DNA from: CAIMFV01 sp040757715
GTDB taxonomy: Bacteria > Pseudomonadota > Alphaproteobacteria > Caulobacterales > Caulobacteraceae
Length of the DNA stretch: 64,000 bases
Assembly: GCA_040757715.1 (NCBI GenBank)
Contig: JBFLWS010000003.1
Location: 124,001 to 188,000 of the forward strand
Direction: 5' to 3'
In this document: positions 21,893 to 31,293 of the stretch, one piece after another
Layout: the number at the start of each line of letters is the position of its first letter
Position numbering within the stretch: position 1 is the first letter of the stretch
Program-made: the position numbers and the translations under genes
Notes under the pieces: generated by a model
Told to the model about the DNA's origin: nothing
What the model saw: the letters and a program-made list of their open reading frames with translations, nothing else
Database searches by the model: none

Positions 21893-23014
21893 TCAAGGCG
21901 TAAGCGACGCGGCGGGCGGCGGCGCAATACGCCGCGGCGCCGGGGCTGGGGCGCGCCGCTGACGGCGGGACAACAGGTGGCCGATGATCTTGGCCACCGC
22001 CTCATAGTGCTCGCGCGGAATGGTGTCGTCGATCTCCATGGCCGCGTAGAGCGCACGGGCGAGGGGCGGGTCCTCTATGATCGGCACCTCGTGCTCGCCG
22101 GCCACGGCGCGGATGCGCAGGGCCACCTTGTCCACGCCCTTGGCCACGCACACTGGCGCGGCGGTCTCGCCCTGGATGTAACGCAGGGCCACGGCGTAGT
22201 GGGTCGGGTTGGTGATCACCACCGTGGCCTTGGGCACGGCCTGCATCATGCGCCGGCGCGCCCGCTGGATCATCAGCTTGCGGCGGCGGGCCTTGGTGTG
22301 CGGATCGCCGTCGCTGTCCTTCATGTCCTGCTTCAGTTCTTCGCGGGTCATGCGCAGGCGGGCCATCCAGCGCTGGCGCTGCCAGATCAGGTCGGCGGCG
22401 GCGATGGCCGCCATCAGGCAGAGCACGGCGATGATCAGGGCGCGCAATATGTCCACCGCCACCGGTAGGATGGCCGCTGGCGAGAGGTCGGCGCCGAACT
22501 GCAGCTGAAGGATGCGCGGCGCGGCGATCATCCAGGTGATGACGCCCACGGCGATCAGCTTCAGCGCCGATTTCAGGAACTGGACCAAGCCATCGACGCC
22601 GAACAGGCGCTTGAACCCCTCCATGGGGCTCACCTTGTCGAGCTTGGGGGCGAGGCGGTCGGGGCTCCACAGGAAGCCGGTCTGGGCGATGTTGCCAAAG
22701 GCGCCGCCGGCCGCCGCCGCGGCGAGGATCGCCACCCCGGGCAACGCGGCCTTCAGGGCAAGTTGCAACACGATCTGCCCGCCGCCGCCCTTGAGGTCGA
22801 AGGCGTCAGGATGTGCGATGAAGGGCAAAAGCGCCTCGGCGATGGTGCGCGACAGCCAGCCGCCGCTCACCAGCACGACGCCGGAGGCCGCCGCCAGGGC
22901 GAGGAAGGCGGGGGCTTCGGGGGAGCGCGCCACATCGCCGCGTTTGCGCGCCTCCTCCAGCCTTCGCTGTGTCGGTTCTTCTGTTTTTGACGACTGTTCG
23001 GTGTCTTCCGCCAT
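21893..23014 (-). CDS. flhB: Flagellar export protein FlhB
   Basis: 373 residues. A charged N-terminus (SKTEEPTQRRLEEARKRGDV) is followed by four membrane helices and a cytoplasmic domain with the self-cleavage motif NPTH (in VVITNPTHYAVAL). FlhB sits in the export gate, and its cleavage after Asn switches export from rod/hook proteins to filament proteins. The C-terminal tail is unusually rich in Ala and Pro. It follows fliR by three bases in the fliQ-fliR-flhB operon. Confidence 0.97.
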   Translation of the reverse strand: MAEDTEQSSKTEEPTQRRLEEARKRGDVARSPEAPAFLALAAASGVVLVSGGWLSRTIAEALLPFIAHPDAFDLKGGGGQIVLQLALKAALPGVAILAAAAAGGAFGNIAQTGFLWSPDRLAPKLDKVSPMEGFKRLFGVDGLVQFLKSALKLIAVGVITWMIAAPRILQLQFGADLSPAAILPVAVDILRALIIAVLCLMAAIAAADLIWQRQRWMARLRMTREELKQDMKDSDGDPHTKARRRKLMIQRARRRMMQAVPKATVVITNPTHYAVALRYIQGETAAPVCVAKGVDKVALRIRAVAGEHEVPIIEDPPLARALYAAMEIDDTIPREHYEAVAKIIGHLLSRRQRRAPAPAPRRIAPPPAASLTP

Positions 23015-23017
23015 GGC

Positions 23018-23785
23018 TCAGGCCCACCGCTCCACGAAGGCGCGGAAGTGCTCGATCCACACGAGACCGAGGCCGCCGAGGCTGAGGCCGAACACGCCAA
23101 GCCCGAGCAGAACGTTAAGCGGCGTGGCGGCGAAGAACACCTGGAACTGCGGCATCACCCGGCCGATCAGCCCCAGCGCGACGTTGAAGATGAGGCCGAA
23201 CACCACCACCGGCGCGGCGAGCTGAACGCCCAGCGCGAAGCTCTCGCTCACCGCCCGCACCATGGCGGCGTTGAAGTCCGCCACCTTGGGCAGATGGCCG
23301 GCGGGGAACAGGCTGAAGGAATGCACGATGGCGCCGATGAACACCTGATGCAGCCCCGTCGCGAAGATCAGCGTAAGGCCGAACACCGTCAGGAAGGTGG
23401 TCACGGTTTCGGTGGGCTGGGCCTGCAGCGGATTGGTGGTCTGGGCGAAGGAGAGGGTGGTCTGCAAGGAGACGATCTCGCCGGCGACGTTCAAGGCGTT
23501 CAAGAACATGCGCAGGATGGAGCCGATGGCGAGGCCGATCAGCACCTCGGTGGCGAGCGCTCCGGCCCCGGCCATGAACTCCGTCGGCACGGGCGGGAGC
23601 GAGGCGGCGAGCAGCGGATAAAGCATCAGGCAGAGCACGAAGGCGAAGGCGAGGCGAATGGCGGCCGGCACGGCGCTCTCGCCCACCCCTGGCAGGAACA
23701 TGACCAAGGCGCCGACGCGGGCGAAGATCAGCCCTGCGCCATAGACCTGTACCGGAAGGGCGTAGTGCTCCACCGCCGTGCTCAC
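23018..23785 (-). CDS. fliR: Flagellar export protein FliR
   Basis: 255 residues with five to six hydrophobic segments and the family blocks ARVGALVMFLPGVGE and GLIFNVALGLIGRVMPQ. FliR joins FliP and FliQ in the helical export gate of the flagellar basal body. The start is GTG inside the sequence ATGTGA that ends fliQ, a four-base overlap that implies coupled translation. Confidence 0.96.
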   Translation of the reverse strand: MSTAVEHYALPVQVYGAGLIFARVGALVMFLPGVGESAVPAAIRLAFAFVLCLMLYPLLAASLPPVPTEFMAGAGALATEVLIGLAIGSILRMFLNALNVAGEIVSLQTTLSFAQTTNPLQAQPTETVTTFLTVFGLTLIFATGLHQVFIGAIVHSFSLFPAGHLPKVADFNAAMVRAVSESFALGVQLAAPVVVFGLIFNVALGLIGRVMPQFQVFFAATPLNVLLGLGVFGLSLGGLGLVWIEHFRAFVERWA

Positions 23786-24045
23786 ATGCCGGCGATGCGC
23801 GAGGCGATCTGGTGCATGAAGCCCGCCATGAGGGCGCCCATCAACGGCAGGAACACCAGCAGGGCGAGGAAGATGGCCAAGATCTTCGGCGCATAGATGA
23901 GGGTGGCTTCCTGGATCTGCGTCAGGGCCTGAAAGAGGCCGATCACCACCCCCACCACCAGACCGACCATCATCACCGGCGCCGACAGCTGGATGGTCAG
24001 CCAGATGGCGGAGCGGCCCACATCGAGAACCTCGGCGCCGTTCAT
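23782..24045 (-). CDS. fliQ: Flagellar export protein FliQ
   Basis: 87 residues from ATG at 24045, which has GGGAG upstream; the longer frame adds 27 Arg/Glu-rich codons not seen in FliQ. Two membrane helices frame the loop QALTQIQEATLIYAPK, the family signature. FliQ is a subunit of the FliPQR export gate. It is first in the fliQ-fliR-flhB operon. The promoter region holds inverted TTAAC half-sites like those bound by CtrA. Confidence 0.96.
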   Translation of the reverse strand: MNGAEVLDVGRSAIWLTIQLSAPVMMVGLVVGVVIGLFQALTQIQEATLIYAPKILAIFLALLVFLPLMGALMAGFMHQIASRIAGM

Positions 24046-24115
24046 GCTCAACTCCCGCAACTGCATCCGCGGCGGCGCTCGCGACTCGCCGCCCTCGGGC
24101 CGAGACTCGGCGGCG

Positions 24116-24158
24116 ATGGTTAACAAACGGGTTACGAATGGCGCCTTTCGTTAACCAT
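24116..24158. promoter_or_regulatory. Inverted CtrA-type half-sites between fliQ and the Ntn-hydrolase gene
   Basis: ATGGTTAAC (24116-24124) and GTTAACCAT (24150-24158) are exact inverted copies, with the TTAA cores 31 bases (three turns) apart. TTAACCAT-like halves are typical of CtrA sites, and fliQ is a known CtrA target in Caulobacter. The strict TTAA-N7-TTAA form is absent: TTAAC is followed by GTTAC one base too far away. Confidence 0.5.
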
Positions 24159-24247
24159 GCCGCGCACGCGGGCGGAGAAACAGTTGGCGGCTACCGCCGG
24201 CTGCGGCATTGTCACGCCAGCACTCGGCCGGCGCACGGGGATCCCGC

Positions 24248-25558
24248 TTGACCTGCGAAACCATGCTCATGAACCTCGAAGGGGTCGCTCTGGCGGCCGA
24301 CGGGGCGGTGACGCTGATCGACATGGCCGGCGACCACATGGTGGTGCGCCTGTCGCAGTCGGGCGTGAAGAAGGTCTTCCTCTTGCAGGAGGAAGGCCCC
24401 ATCGGGGTGATGATCTACAACGGGGCCCAGTTCGGCGGCCTGCCGTGGAAGACGGTGTTCGAGACCTATCGCACCTTCGCCGCGCCCCCCGCCACGGTGC
24501 CCGACGCGGTGCGCAGCCTGCGCGACTTCCTGTCGGTGTCGGGCAGCGTCATGGACCCCAACAAACGCTTGCCCGTGTCCAAGGACACCGACCTCGCCAA
24601 TCTGGTGCATTTCATCGACGCCACGGTGATGCACTACACCTCCATTCTCGAGCGCCACGCCGCGGCGGTGGAGGAGCTGGGGGTCAAAGATTTGCCCGGG
24701 GTGCACCAGGACGGACTGGAGCAGCTGGCCCTCGAGGTCAGCCGCGACTTCGAATATCTCGGCGACCAGGCCATCTTGCGCGAAGGCGCCCCCGAGCGGG
24801 CCAAGGTGGGAACCCCCACCCGCGCCTTTGAACAGCTGCTGGCCAGCTATCTTGAGCCGCTGCTGAAGGAAATCCTCAGCCGCCGGCTGGGCAAGGCTTC
24901 GGGCGGCGCGGACGTGCTGAAGCGCCTGCACGGCATTGTCGAGACCGCCCTTGTCACCGACTGGATCCCGCCGGGCGCGGTCTATACTGGCCTCGTGGTC
25001 ACCGGCTTCGGCCGGGATGAGGTGAGCCCCGGCTATGTGAACCTGGAAGTGCTCGGCTCCATCGGCGGGGTGCTGAAGCATCGCGTGGTGGACGCCTATC
25101 GCACCACCGGCGATCGTCCCTCCTCGGTGGAGAGCTTCGCCATGAACGGGCCGGTGCAGGCCTTCCTCGACGGGGCGCGGCCGGAGTTCCGTCTGCAGGC
25201 CTATTCGGCCACGGTGGACGAACTGATCCAGCGCCTGAAACCGGTGATGGAGCGCGTGGCGCGCAAGGACCCCGCCCTCGCCGCCGAGGTTGAGGACGAT
25301 CTGGTGGAGGCCATTTTCGAGGCGCCCGCCCGCGGCCTCGGCAACGCCGTGCGCGCCCATTGGGACAATGTCTCCTCCAACCTCGTCCTCTCGGTGCGTA
25401 GTCTGCCGGCCTCGGGCCTGGGCGAGAACGCCGCGCGGCTGTTGCGCCTCGCCGTGCTGGAGCATGAGCTCACCGGCAACCGCACCGTCTCCAAGCCCAT
25501 CACCATTCTTGAAATGTCGAAGGGGCGCTACCGCTTCATCGACGATCCGCAGCTCTGA
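24248..25558 (+). CDS. Proteasome-like Ntn-hydrolase with C-terminal extension
   Basis: 436 residues from TTG at 24248. With this start the protein begins Met-Thr-Cys-Glu-Thr and, after Met removal, places Thr at position 1 and Asp at position 17 (in GVALAAD), the spacing of proteasome beta-type nucleophiles. KKVF near residue 40 could supply the Lys33 equivalent. PIGVMIYNGAQFGGLPWKTV matches the conserved second block of uncharacterised bacterial proteasome-like proteins. The C-terminal ~330 residues are soluble and unrecognised. A GGGGAT lies five bases before the TTG. ATG at 24263 would remove the Thr. It diverges from fliQ and is followed by a small gene. Substrate unknown. Confidence 0.6.
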   Translation: MTCETMLMNLEGVALAADGAVTLIDMAGDHMVVRLSQSGVKKVFLLQEEGPIGVMIYNGAQFGGLPWKTVFETYRTFAAPPATVPDAVRSLRDFLSVSGSVMDPNKRLPVSKDTDLANLVHFIDATVMHYTSILERHAAAVEELGVKDLPGVHQDGLEQLALEVSRDFEYLGDQAILREGAPERAKVGTPTRAFEQLLASYLEPLLKEILSRRLGKASGGADVLKRLHGIVETALVTDWIPPGAVYTGLVVTGFGRDEVSPGYVNLEVLGSIGGVLKHRVVDAYRTTGDRPSSVESFAMNGPVQAFLDGARPEFRLQAYSATVDELIQRLKPVMERVARKDPALAAEVEDDLVEAIFEAPARGLGNAVRAHWDNVSSNLVLSVRSLPASGLGENAARLLRLAVLEHELTGNRTVSKPITILEMSKGRYRFIDDPQL

Positions 25559-25574
25559 ACGAAAGGGCCGCCGC

Positions 25575-25886
25575 ATGACTCGTATGGCAAAGTCCACCCG
25601 CAAGCGCGGCCAGGCGCTCGGCCTGCCGAAGCAGGACCCGCGCCCATTCGATCCGTCGGTGATCATCGCCGCGGTGGACGCGCGCCTGGCCCGTGAGCAG
25701 GCGGCGTTGAAGCACCGCTCCTGGCTTGACCGGCTGTTCAAGAAAGCCCCGGTGGCCGACACCCCCTATGAGGTGCAGCTGCGCCTCGCCGAGGCGCTGG
25801 AAGGGCGGGAGCTCACCACCGACAAGGTGGACCGGGCTCTCGCGCCCCTGCCGGCGGCGGCCGAGGTCGAGCGTAAGATTGCTTGA
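25575..25886 (+). CDS. Small basic protein downstream of the Ntn-hydrolase
   Basis: 103 residues, 16 bases after the previous stop, so probably cotranscribed. The N-terminus is Lys/Arg-rich (KSTRKRGQALGLPKQ), the middle is a helix of charged residues (AAVDARLAREQAALKHRSWLDRLFKK) and there is no signal or membrane segment. I do not recognise it. A partner or substrate adaptor of the upstream Ntn-hydrolase is possible on position alone. ATG at 25584 is an alternative start. It converges on tipF with a 9-base gap. Confidence 0.55.
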   Translation: MTRMAKSTRKRGQALGLPKQDPRPFDPSVIIAAVDARLAREQAALKHRSWLDRLFKKAPVADTPYEVQLRLAEALEGRELTTDKVDRALAPLPAAAEVERKIA

Positions 25887-25895
25887 ATCTGAGGC

Positions 25896-27182
25896 TTAGT
25901 TCCGGCGGCCCGAGCGGCGACGCAGAGCGCCGCGCATGAATTCGGCCGGGGGATCGGTCTCGGCCAGCACCGCTTCCTTGATGGCCCGAGGCTCGCCGAA
26001 CAGGTGGCCCTGGCCGTAGCGCACGTCGAGCTCGAGGATGTCGATCACCTGGCGCTCGTGCTCCACCTTCTCGGCGATCACCTCCACTCCATAGCGGCGG
26101 GTGAGGTCGGCGAAGTCCGAGGCGTGCAGGTCCTTCAGCGCCCGCAGGGCCGGGCGACCGTCCACTTCAAGGAGCTGCTTCAACAGCACGTCGGCGGCGA
26201 TCTTGATGAACTTCACGTCGGCCCGACCGAGGTCGGCGAAGTTGAGGTCCAGCTCGGTGACCTTGTCCAGGGAGAAGCGGAAGCCGAGGTCGGCCAGCTT
26301 GGCCATGTTGCGGGCTTCCAAGCTGCCGCGCTCGTTGAAGGCCTGCTGGCCCAGTTCGAAGATCAGCGCGCCGGAGAGGTCCTTGTTCTGCGACAGGAAG
26401 TCGAGGAACTGCGGGAAGAAGGTCTCATCGCCGAGGCTGGTCAGGGAGATGTTGCAGAAGATGCCCACCTTGCGATCCTGCTTCGCGAGGCGCCGCACGA
26501 TCTGCACGCAGCGGAACAGGAGGAGGTTGTCGATGGCGGGCAGGAGGCCCTCGGGCTCGGCCACCTTCAGATATTCCGCCGGCATCAGGATGCGGCCGCT
26601 CTCGTCGCGCAGGCGCGAGAAGCTCTCATAGAACACCGTGCGCCGGGGCGGCAGGCTCACCACCGGCTGCAGATAGAGGTCGACCCGGTTCTCGGCCAGG
26701 GACTCGCGGATGGTGGAGAGGAGGGCGGCGCGCTCGCGGTCGATCCCCGGCGTCGGGCCATGGAAGTTGGAGGCGAAGATACGCGCGTCCAGGCTCTCGC
26801 CCATGCGCGCCACCAGGTCCTCCAGCATGCGCACCTCGCCGGTGAGGGCCTCGGCCCGCGCATCGGTCTCCTGGTGCAGCTTCACCTCGACGGTGGCGAC
26901 AAGCGCGCGGGTCTTGTCGAGCTCGTCGGCGAGGATGGCGTGGGCCGATTGCAACCGCTCCAGCTCGTCGCGGATAGCCCCCATGCCGAGGTTGCGGGCG
27001 ATCAGGTTATGCAGGCCGAAGGCGAAGGCGAGCCCGCCCACCAACACCGCGGCGCCCGCGCCCCAGCCGGCGCCAGCGCGCCAAAACAGCGCCGCCGCCG
27101 TCAAGGCGACGAACAGATAGGCGCCCGAAAGAAGCGCCATCACCGCTTTGCCCATCCGTCCGTTCAAGGCGCGCTGTCCCAC
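25896..27182 (-). CDS. tipF: TipF-like EAL-domain flagellar placement factor
   Basis: 428 residues. Two hydrophobic segments (about 12-32 and 38-58) are followed by a coiled coil (about 70-130) and a degenerate EAL domain: ESF replaces EAL, and SLDKVTE replaces the DDFGTG loop, while FELGQ keeps one Glu. This layout is that of Caulobacter TipF, a c-di-GMP receptor that recruits early flagellar parts to the new pole; it binds the ligand but does not hydrolyse it. Missing catalytic residues here agree with that. Its location near flagellar export genes supports the call. Confidence 0.82.
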   Translation of the reverse strand: MGQRALNGRMGKAVMALLSGAYLFVALTAAALFWRAGAGWGAGAAVLVGGLAFAFGLHNLIARNLGMGAIRDELERLQSAHAILADELDKTRALVATVEVKLHQETDARAEALTGEVRMLEDLVARMGESLDARIFASNFHGPTPGIDRERAALLSTIRESLAENRVDLYLQPVVSLPPRRTVFYESFSRLRDESGRILMPAEYLKVAEPEGLLPAIDNLLLFRCVQIVRRLAKQDRKVGIFCNISLTSLGDETFFPQFLDFLSQNKDLSGALIFELGQQAFNERGSLEARNMAKLADLGFRFSLDKVTELDLNFADLGRADVKFIKIAADVLLKQLLEVDGRPALRALKDLHASDFADLTRRYGVEVIAEKVEHERQVIDILELDVRYGQGHLFGEPRAIKEAVLAETDPPAEFMRGALRRRSGRRN

Positions 27183-27262
27183 CTGGGGTGTCGAATCGGT
27201 TGATTATCGGGCGTAACGCCCGCGCGAGTCGAATGATTCCGGCGGGGGAGGGGGAGAGGGGC

Positions 27263-27942
27263 ATGGATGGCGAGACATTTGAAGAACGGTTCGCGAATTT
27301 GCCGAAAGGCGATTTGGACCGTCGAGCACGTTCAATCGCTGTAATGCGCGCTGAGGGGGTTCCGGTAAACGACTGGCTGCCAATTTTGGAGCTTGAAGAC
27401 AATGTCGTGCTGCCGACCGCCGAACAGGTCGCCATGCGCGCCGCGGCGACATTGCTCGTAGCGCTAAAGGGGCACGGATTGCCGAAAGAGCGCGTGGAAA
27501 AGATCGCGATCGATTTTGAATTGGCAGACTGGTTCTCGCCGCGAGAGGCCCAGTTTATGAACGATCCAAGCCCGACCGAACGAGATTGTCAGATACAGAC
27601 GTGGCGTTATGAAGCCGCAAACGCATTGTTATGGGCCATAAACGCTGTGGATAGGCTCGATGTGCCGCGAGAGTTGGTCGATCCGCGGCAAATAGCGCCA
27701 GTAGTTCTGATCATACTCGTGAACAGCTTGTGGGCAGGGCGGTGCTACGCTCCAAATCCGAAATCTTGGATCAGGCGGATCTGATCTATCGCTACAGATG
27801 GGCCTTGGTGGACGCTCGTTATAAAGGCCGTGAGCCGCCTGCAGGCCTCAATCCCGACGTCGCGATGGAGCGACACCAAGTGTTCAACTGGCTCATCGAA
27901 CACTCCAAAACGGCTTGGGACGATATTTCGCTAGATACCTGA
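27263..27942 (+). pseudogene. DUF4272 gene broken by a frameshift
   Basis: Two overlapping frames together make one DUF4272 domain. The first (ATG 27263 to about 27730) encodes RRARSIAVMRAEGVPVNDWLP through QTWRYEAANALLWAINAVD. The second (27730-27942) continues with LRSKSEILDQADLIYRYRWALVDAR and ends NWLIEHSKTAWDDISLDT. The frames swap between 27730 and 27784, and each alone lacks half of the domain. DUF4272 proteins have no fixed function, but many sit among immunity genes of polymorphic toxin systems. The gene is clearly AT-richer than tipF. A sequencing error in place of a true mutation cannot be excluded. Confidence 0.75.
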
Positions 27943-27971
27943 CCCCGCCCATCCTCGCGGCAGCGCGCCCG

Positions 27972-28024
27972 TCTAGCTGGACCACCCCCTCTCCCGACCT
28001 CTCCCCCTTCAAGGGGGAGAGGCC
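27972..28024. repeat. Dispersed GC-rich palindromic repeat (copy 1)
   Basis: This copy contains CTCTCCCCCTTCAAGGGGGAGAG and matches the right half of the 35602-35717 element over about 50 bases, including the AGCTGGACC flank. It lies between the DUF4272 and DUF2185 genes. Confidence 0.85.
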
Positions 28025-28188
28025 CCGCGCATCACCTGCGAGGATGAGCGGCAGAAATGAGCCGCCTCGATCTCGAGGCAATATTTGGAGGGGCGCGCTT
28101 GCAGGAGGCAACCGCAAAAGAGAAGTTCAGCTCACTACATCCAAGCCTCCGGGCGCCGCGGCGCCTGCGACTGAAGGAAATTGCGGTG

Positions 28189-28530
28189 ATGACCAAGTCA
28201 TTCCGAATTGATGCGTCACAGATCAAGCCGCTCGTTAGCGGCTATGGATATTGTTACGCCACGGATCGAATTGTCGTGGATGGCGCCAGGGTGGGGTTTA
28301 TGTATCGTGAGCGCCCTGACCGAGAGAGAGACAGTGGTTGGCGTTTCTTTTCTGGTGATGAAGATCAAAAGTACGTCGATAATCCGAATAATATCGGCAT
28401 ATATGACGTCAATACTATAGCGAATTATGATTCAGATGTTATCCCTCATTTGGATGCACCATACGGTTCAGCATTCAGCAGGGTTGCTGGCGTATTTCAG
28501 CCGCAGGACATTCCGAACCAACCCAATTGA
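28189..28530 (+). CDS. DUF2185 (Imm33-type) protein
   Basis: 113 residues from ATG at 28189; the longer frame runs into repeat-rich upstream sequence. The core GYCYATDRIVVDG, GWRFFSGDEDQKYVDNP and GIYDVNTIANYD is the DUF2185 signature, a family classed with predicted immunity proteins of bacterial toxin systems. No toxin gene is visible nearby, so it may be an orphan immunity gene or have a housekeeping role. It is AT-rich and sits next to the frameshifted DUF4272 gene, which suggests both arrived together. Confidence 0.8.
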   Translation: MTKSFRIDASQIKPLVSGYGYCYATDRIVVDGARVGFMYRERPDRERDSGWRFFSGDEDQKYVDNPNNIGIYDVNTIANYDSDVIPHLDAPYGSAFSRVAGVFQPQDIPNQPN

Positions 28531-28540
28531 AGACTTCCCC

Positions 28541-30166
<1,626 letters not shown>

Positions 30167-30229
30167 GGCCGGTCTGCTAGCGTGGTCAGCTTAAGAAGGC
30201 CAGCCTCGATGCTGCAGTGCAGCGCCCCA

Positions 30230-30265
30230 AAGCAAAAGGACGCCCGGCGCGGGCCGGACGTCCTT
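30230..30265 (-). terminator. Intrinsic terminator of ctrA
   Basis: A 13-base stem with one non-Watson-Crick pair (AAGGACGCCCGGC with GCCGGACGTCCTT) lies 23 bases after the ctrA stop codon. Reading leftward it is followed by TTTTGCTTTGG. Confidence 0.85.
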
Positions 30266-30288
30266 GAAAACTTGCCGATCGAGCTGGA

Positions 30289-30990
30289 TCAGGCGGCGTT
30301 GAAGGCGCCCATGTCCTGCGGGTCGCGCAGCACGTAGCCGCGGCCCCACACGGTCTCGATATAGTGGGCGCCGCTGGTGGCCGAAGCCAGTTTCTTGCGC
30401 AGCTTGCAGATGAACACGTCGATGATCTTCAGCTCGGGCTCGTCCATGCCGCCATAGAGGTGGTTCAGGAACATTTCCTTGGTCAGGGTGGTGCCCTTGC
30501 GCAGGGAAAGCAGCTCCAGCATCTGGTATTCCTTGCCGGTCAGGTGCACGCGCGAGCCGTTCACCTCCACGGTCTTGGCGTCCAGATTGACCAGGATGTC
30601 GCCGGTCTTGATCACCGACTGGGCGTGACCCTTGGAGCGACGCACCACCGCGTGGATGCGGGCCACCAGCTCGTCCTTGTGGAACGGCTTGGTCATGTAG
30701 TCGTCGGCGCCGCCGCCGAAGCTCTTGACCTTGGTGTCGATCTCCGCCGTGCCCGACAGGATCATGATCGGCGTGTTGATCTTGGCCACGCGCAGTTGGC
30801 GCAGCACATCAAGGCCAGACATGTCAGGCAGGTTCAGGTCGAGCAGGATCAAGTCGTAGTCGTAGATCTTGCCGAGGTCGACGCCTTCCTCACCGAGATC
30901 GGTGGTGTAGACGTTGAAGCCTTCCGACTTGAGCATCAATTCAATGCTCTGCGCAGTCGCGCTGTCGTCTTCAATCAATAATACGCGCAT
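30289..30990 (-). CDS. ctrA: Cell-cycle master regulator CtrA
   Basis: 233 residues from ATG at 30990 with GGAGGGG upstream; 26 extra upstream codons are not CtrA-like. The receiver domain has phosphoacceptor Asp51 (LILLDLNLPD), followed by an OmpR-type winged helix with LTGKEYQMLELLSLRKGTTL and VWGRGYVLRDP. It ends in Ala-Ala, the ClpXP degradation signal of Caulobacter CtrA. CtrA binds TTAA-N7-TTAA sites, blocks replication initiation and switches on flagellar, pilus and division genes. Upstream sequence has four GANTC sites and a TTAA pair. Confidence 0.97.
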   Translation of the reverse strand: MRVLLIEDDSATAQSIELMLKSEGFNVYTTDLGEEGVDLGKIYDYDLILLDLNLPDMSGLDVLRQLRVAKINTPIMILSGTAEIDTKVKSFGGGADDYMTKPFHKDELVARIHAVVRRSKGHAQSVIKTGDILVNLDAKTVEVNGSRVHLTGKEYQMLELLSLRKGTTLTKEMFLNHLYGGMDEPELKIIDVFICKLRKKLASATSGAHYIETVWGRGYVLRDPQDMGAFNAA

Positions 30991-31025
30991 CAACCCCTCC
31001 CGGCTCCGATCGCGCCCCGAACGGA

Positions 31026-31182
31026 GAATCGCGCTATTCTCGCGGACTCCGGTCCCGTTCCTCGCCACACTAGGCGGCGAGTTACTTAAGTTTAGTTAAT
31101 CCTGAAAGATCGATAACCCTTGTAGGGTGATTTGCCAGGGCGCTTCAAGCGCCGGCCGTAACATTTTGATTCGACACGATTC
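31026..31182 (-). promoter_or_regulatory. ctrA promoter region: GANTC cluster and TTAA pair
   Basis: The 303 bases between ctrA and the next gene hold GANTC sites at 31026-31030, 31045-31049, 31168-31172 and 31178-31182, and TTAA-N6-TTAA at 31086-31099. In Caulobacter, CcrM methylation of GANTC and CtrA binding both control ctrA transcription. The TTAA spacing is one base shorter than the consensus. Confidence 0.6.
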
Positions 31183-31293
31183 GTTCCGAAATCAGCGGCT
31201 CACAATCGATGCGCAGGACGCTCGCGCGAGGGTTCAGCCGGGCGCCGAGCCCGGACGATTTCCGAATTAATTTAAGAGGCGTGCTTAAGGGGC

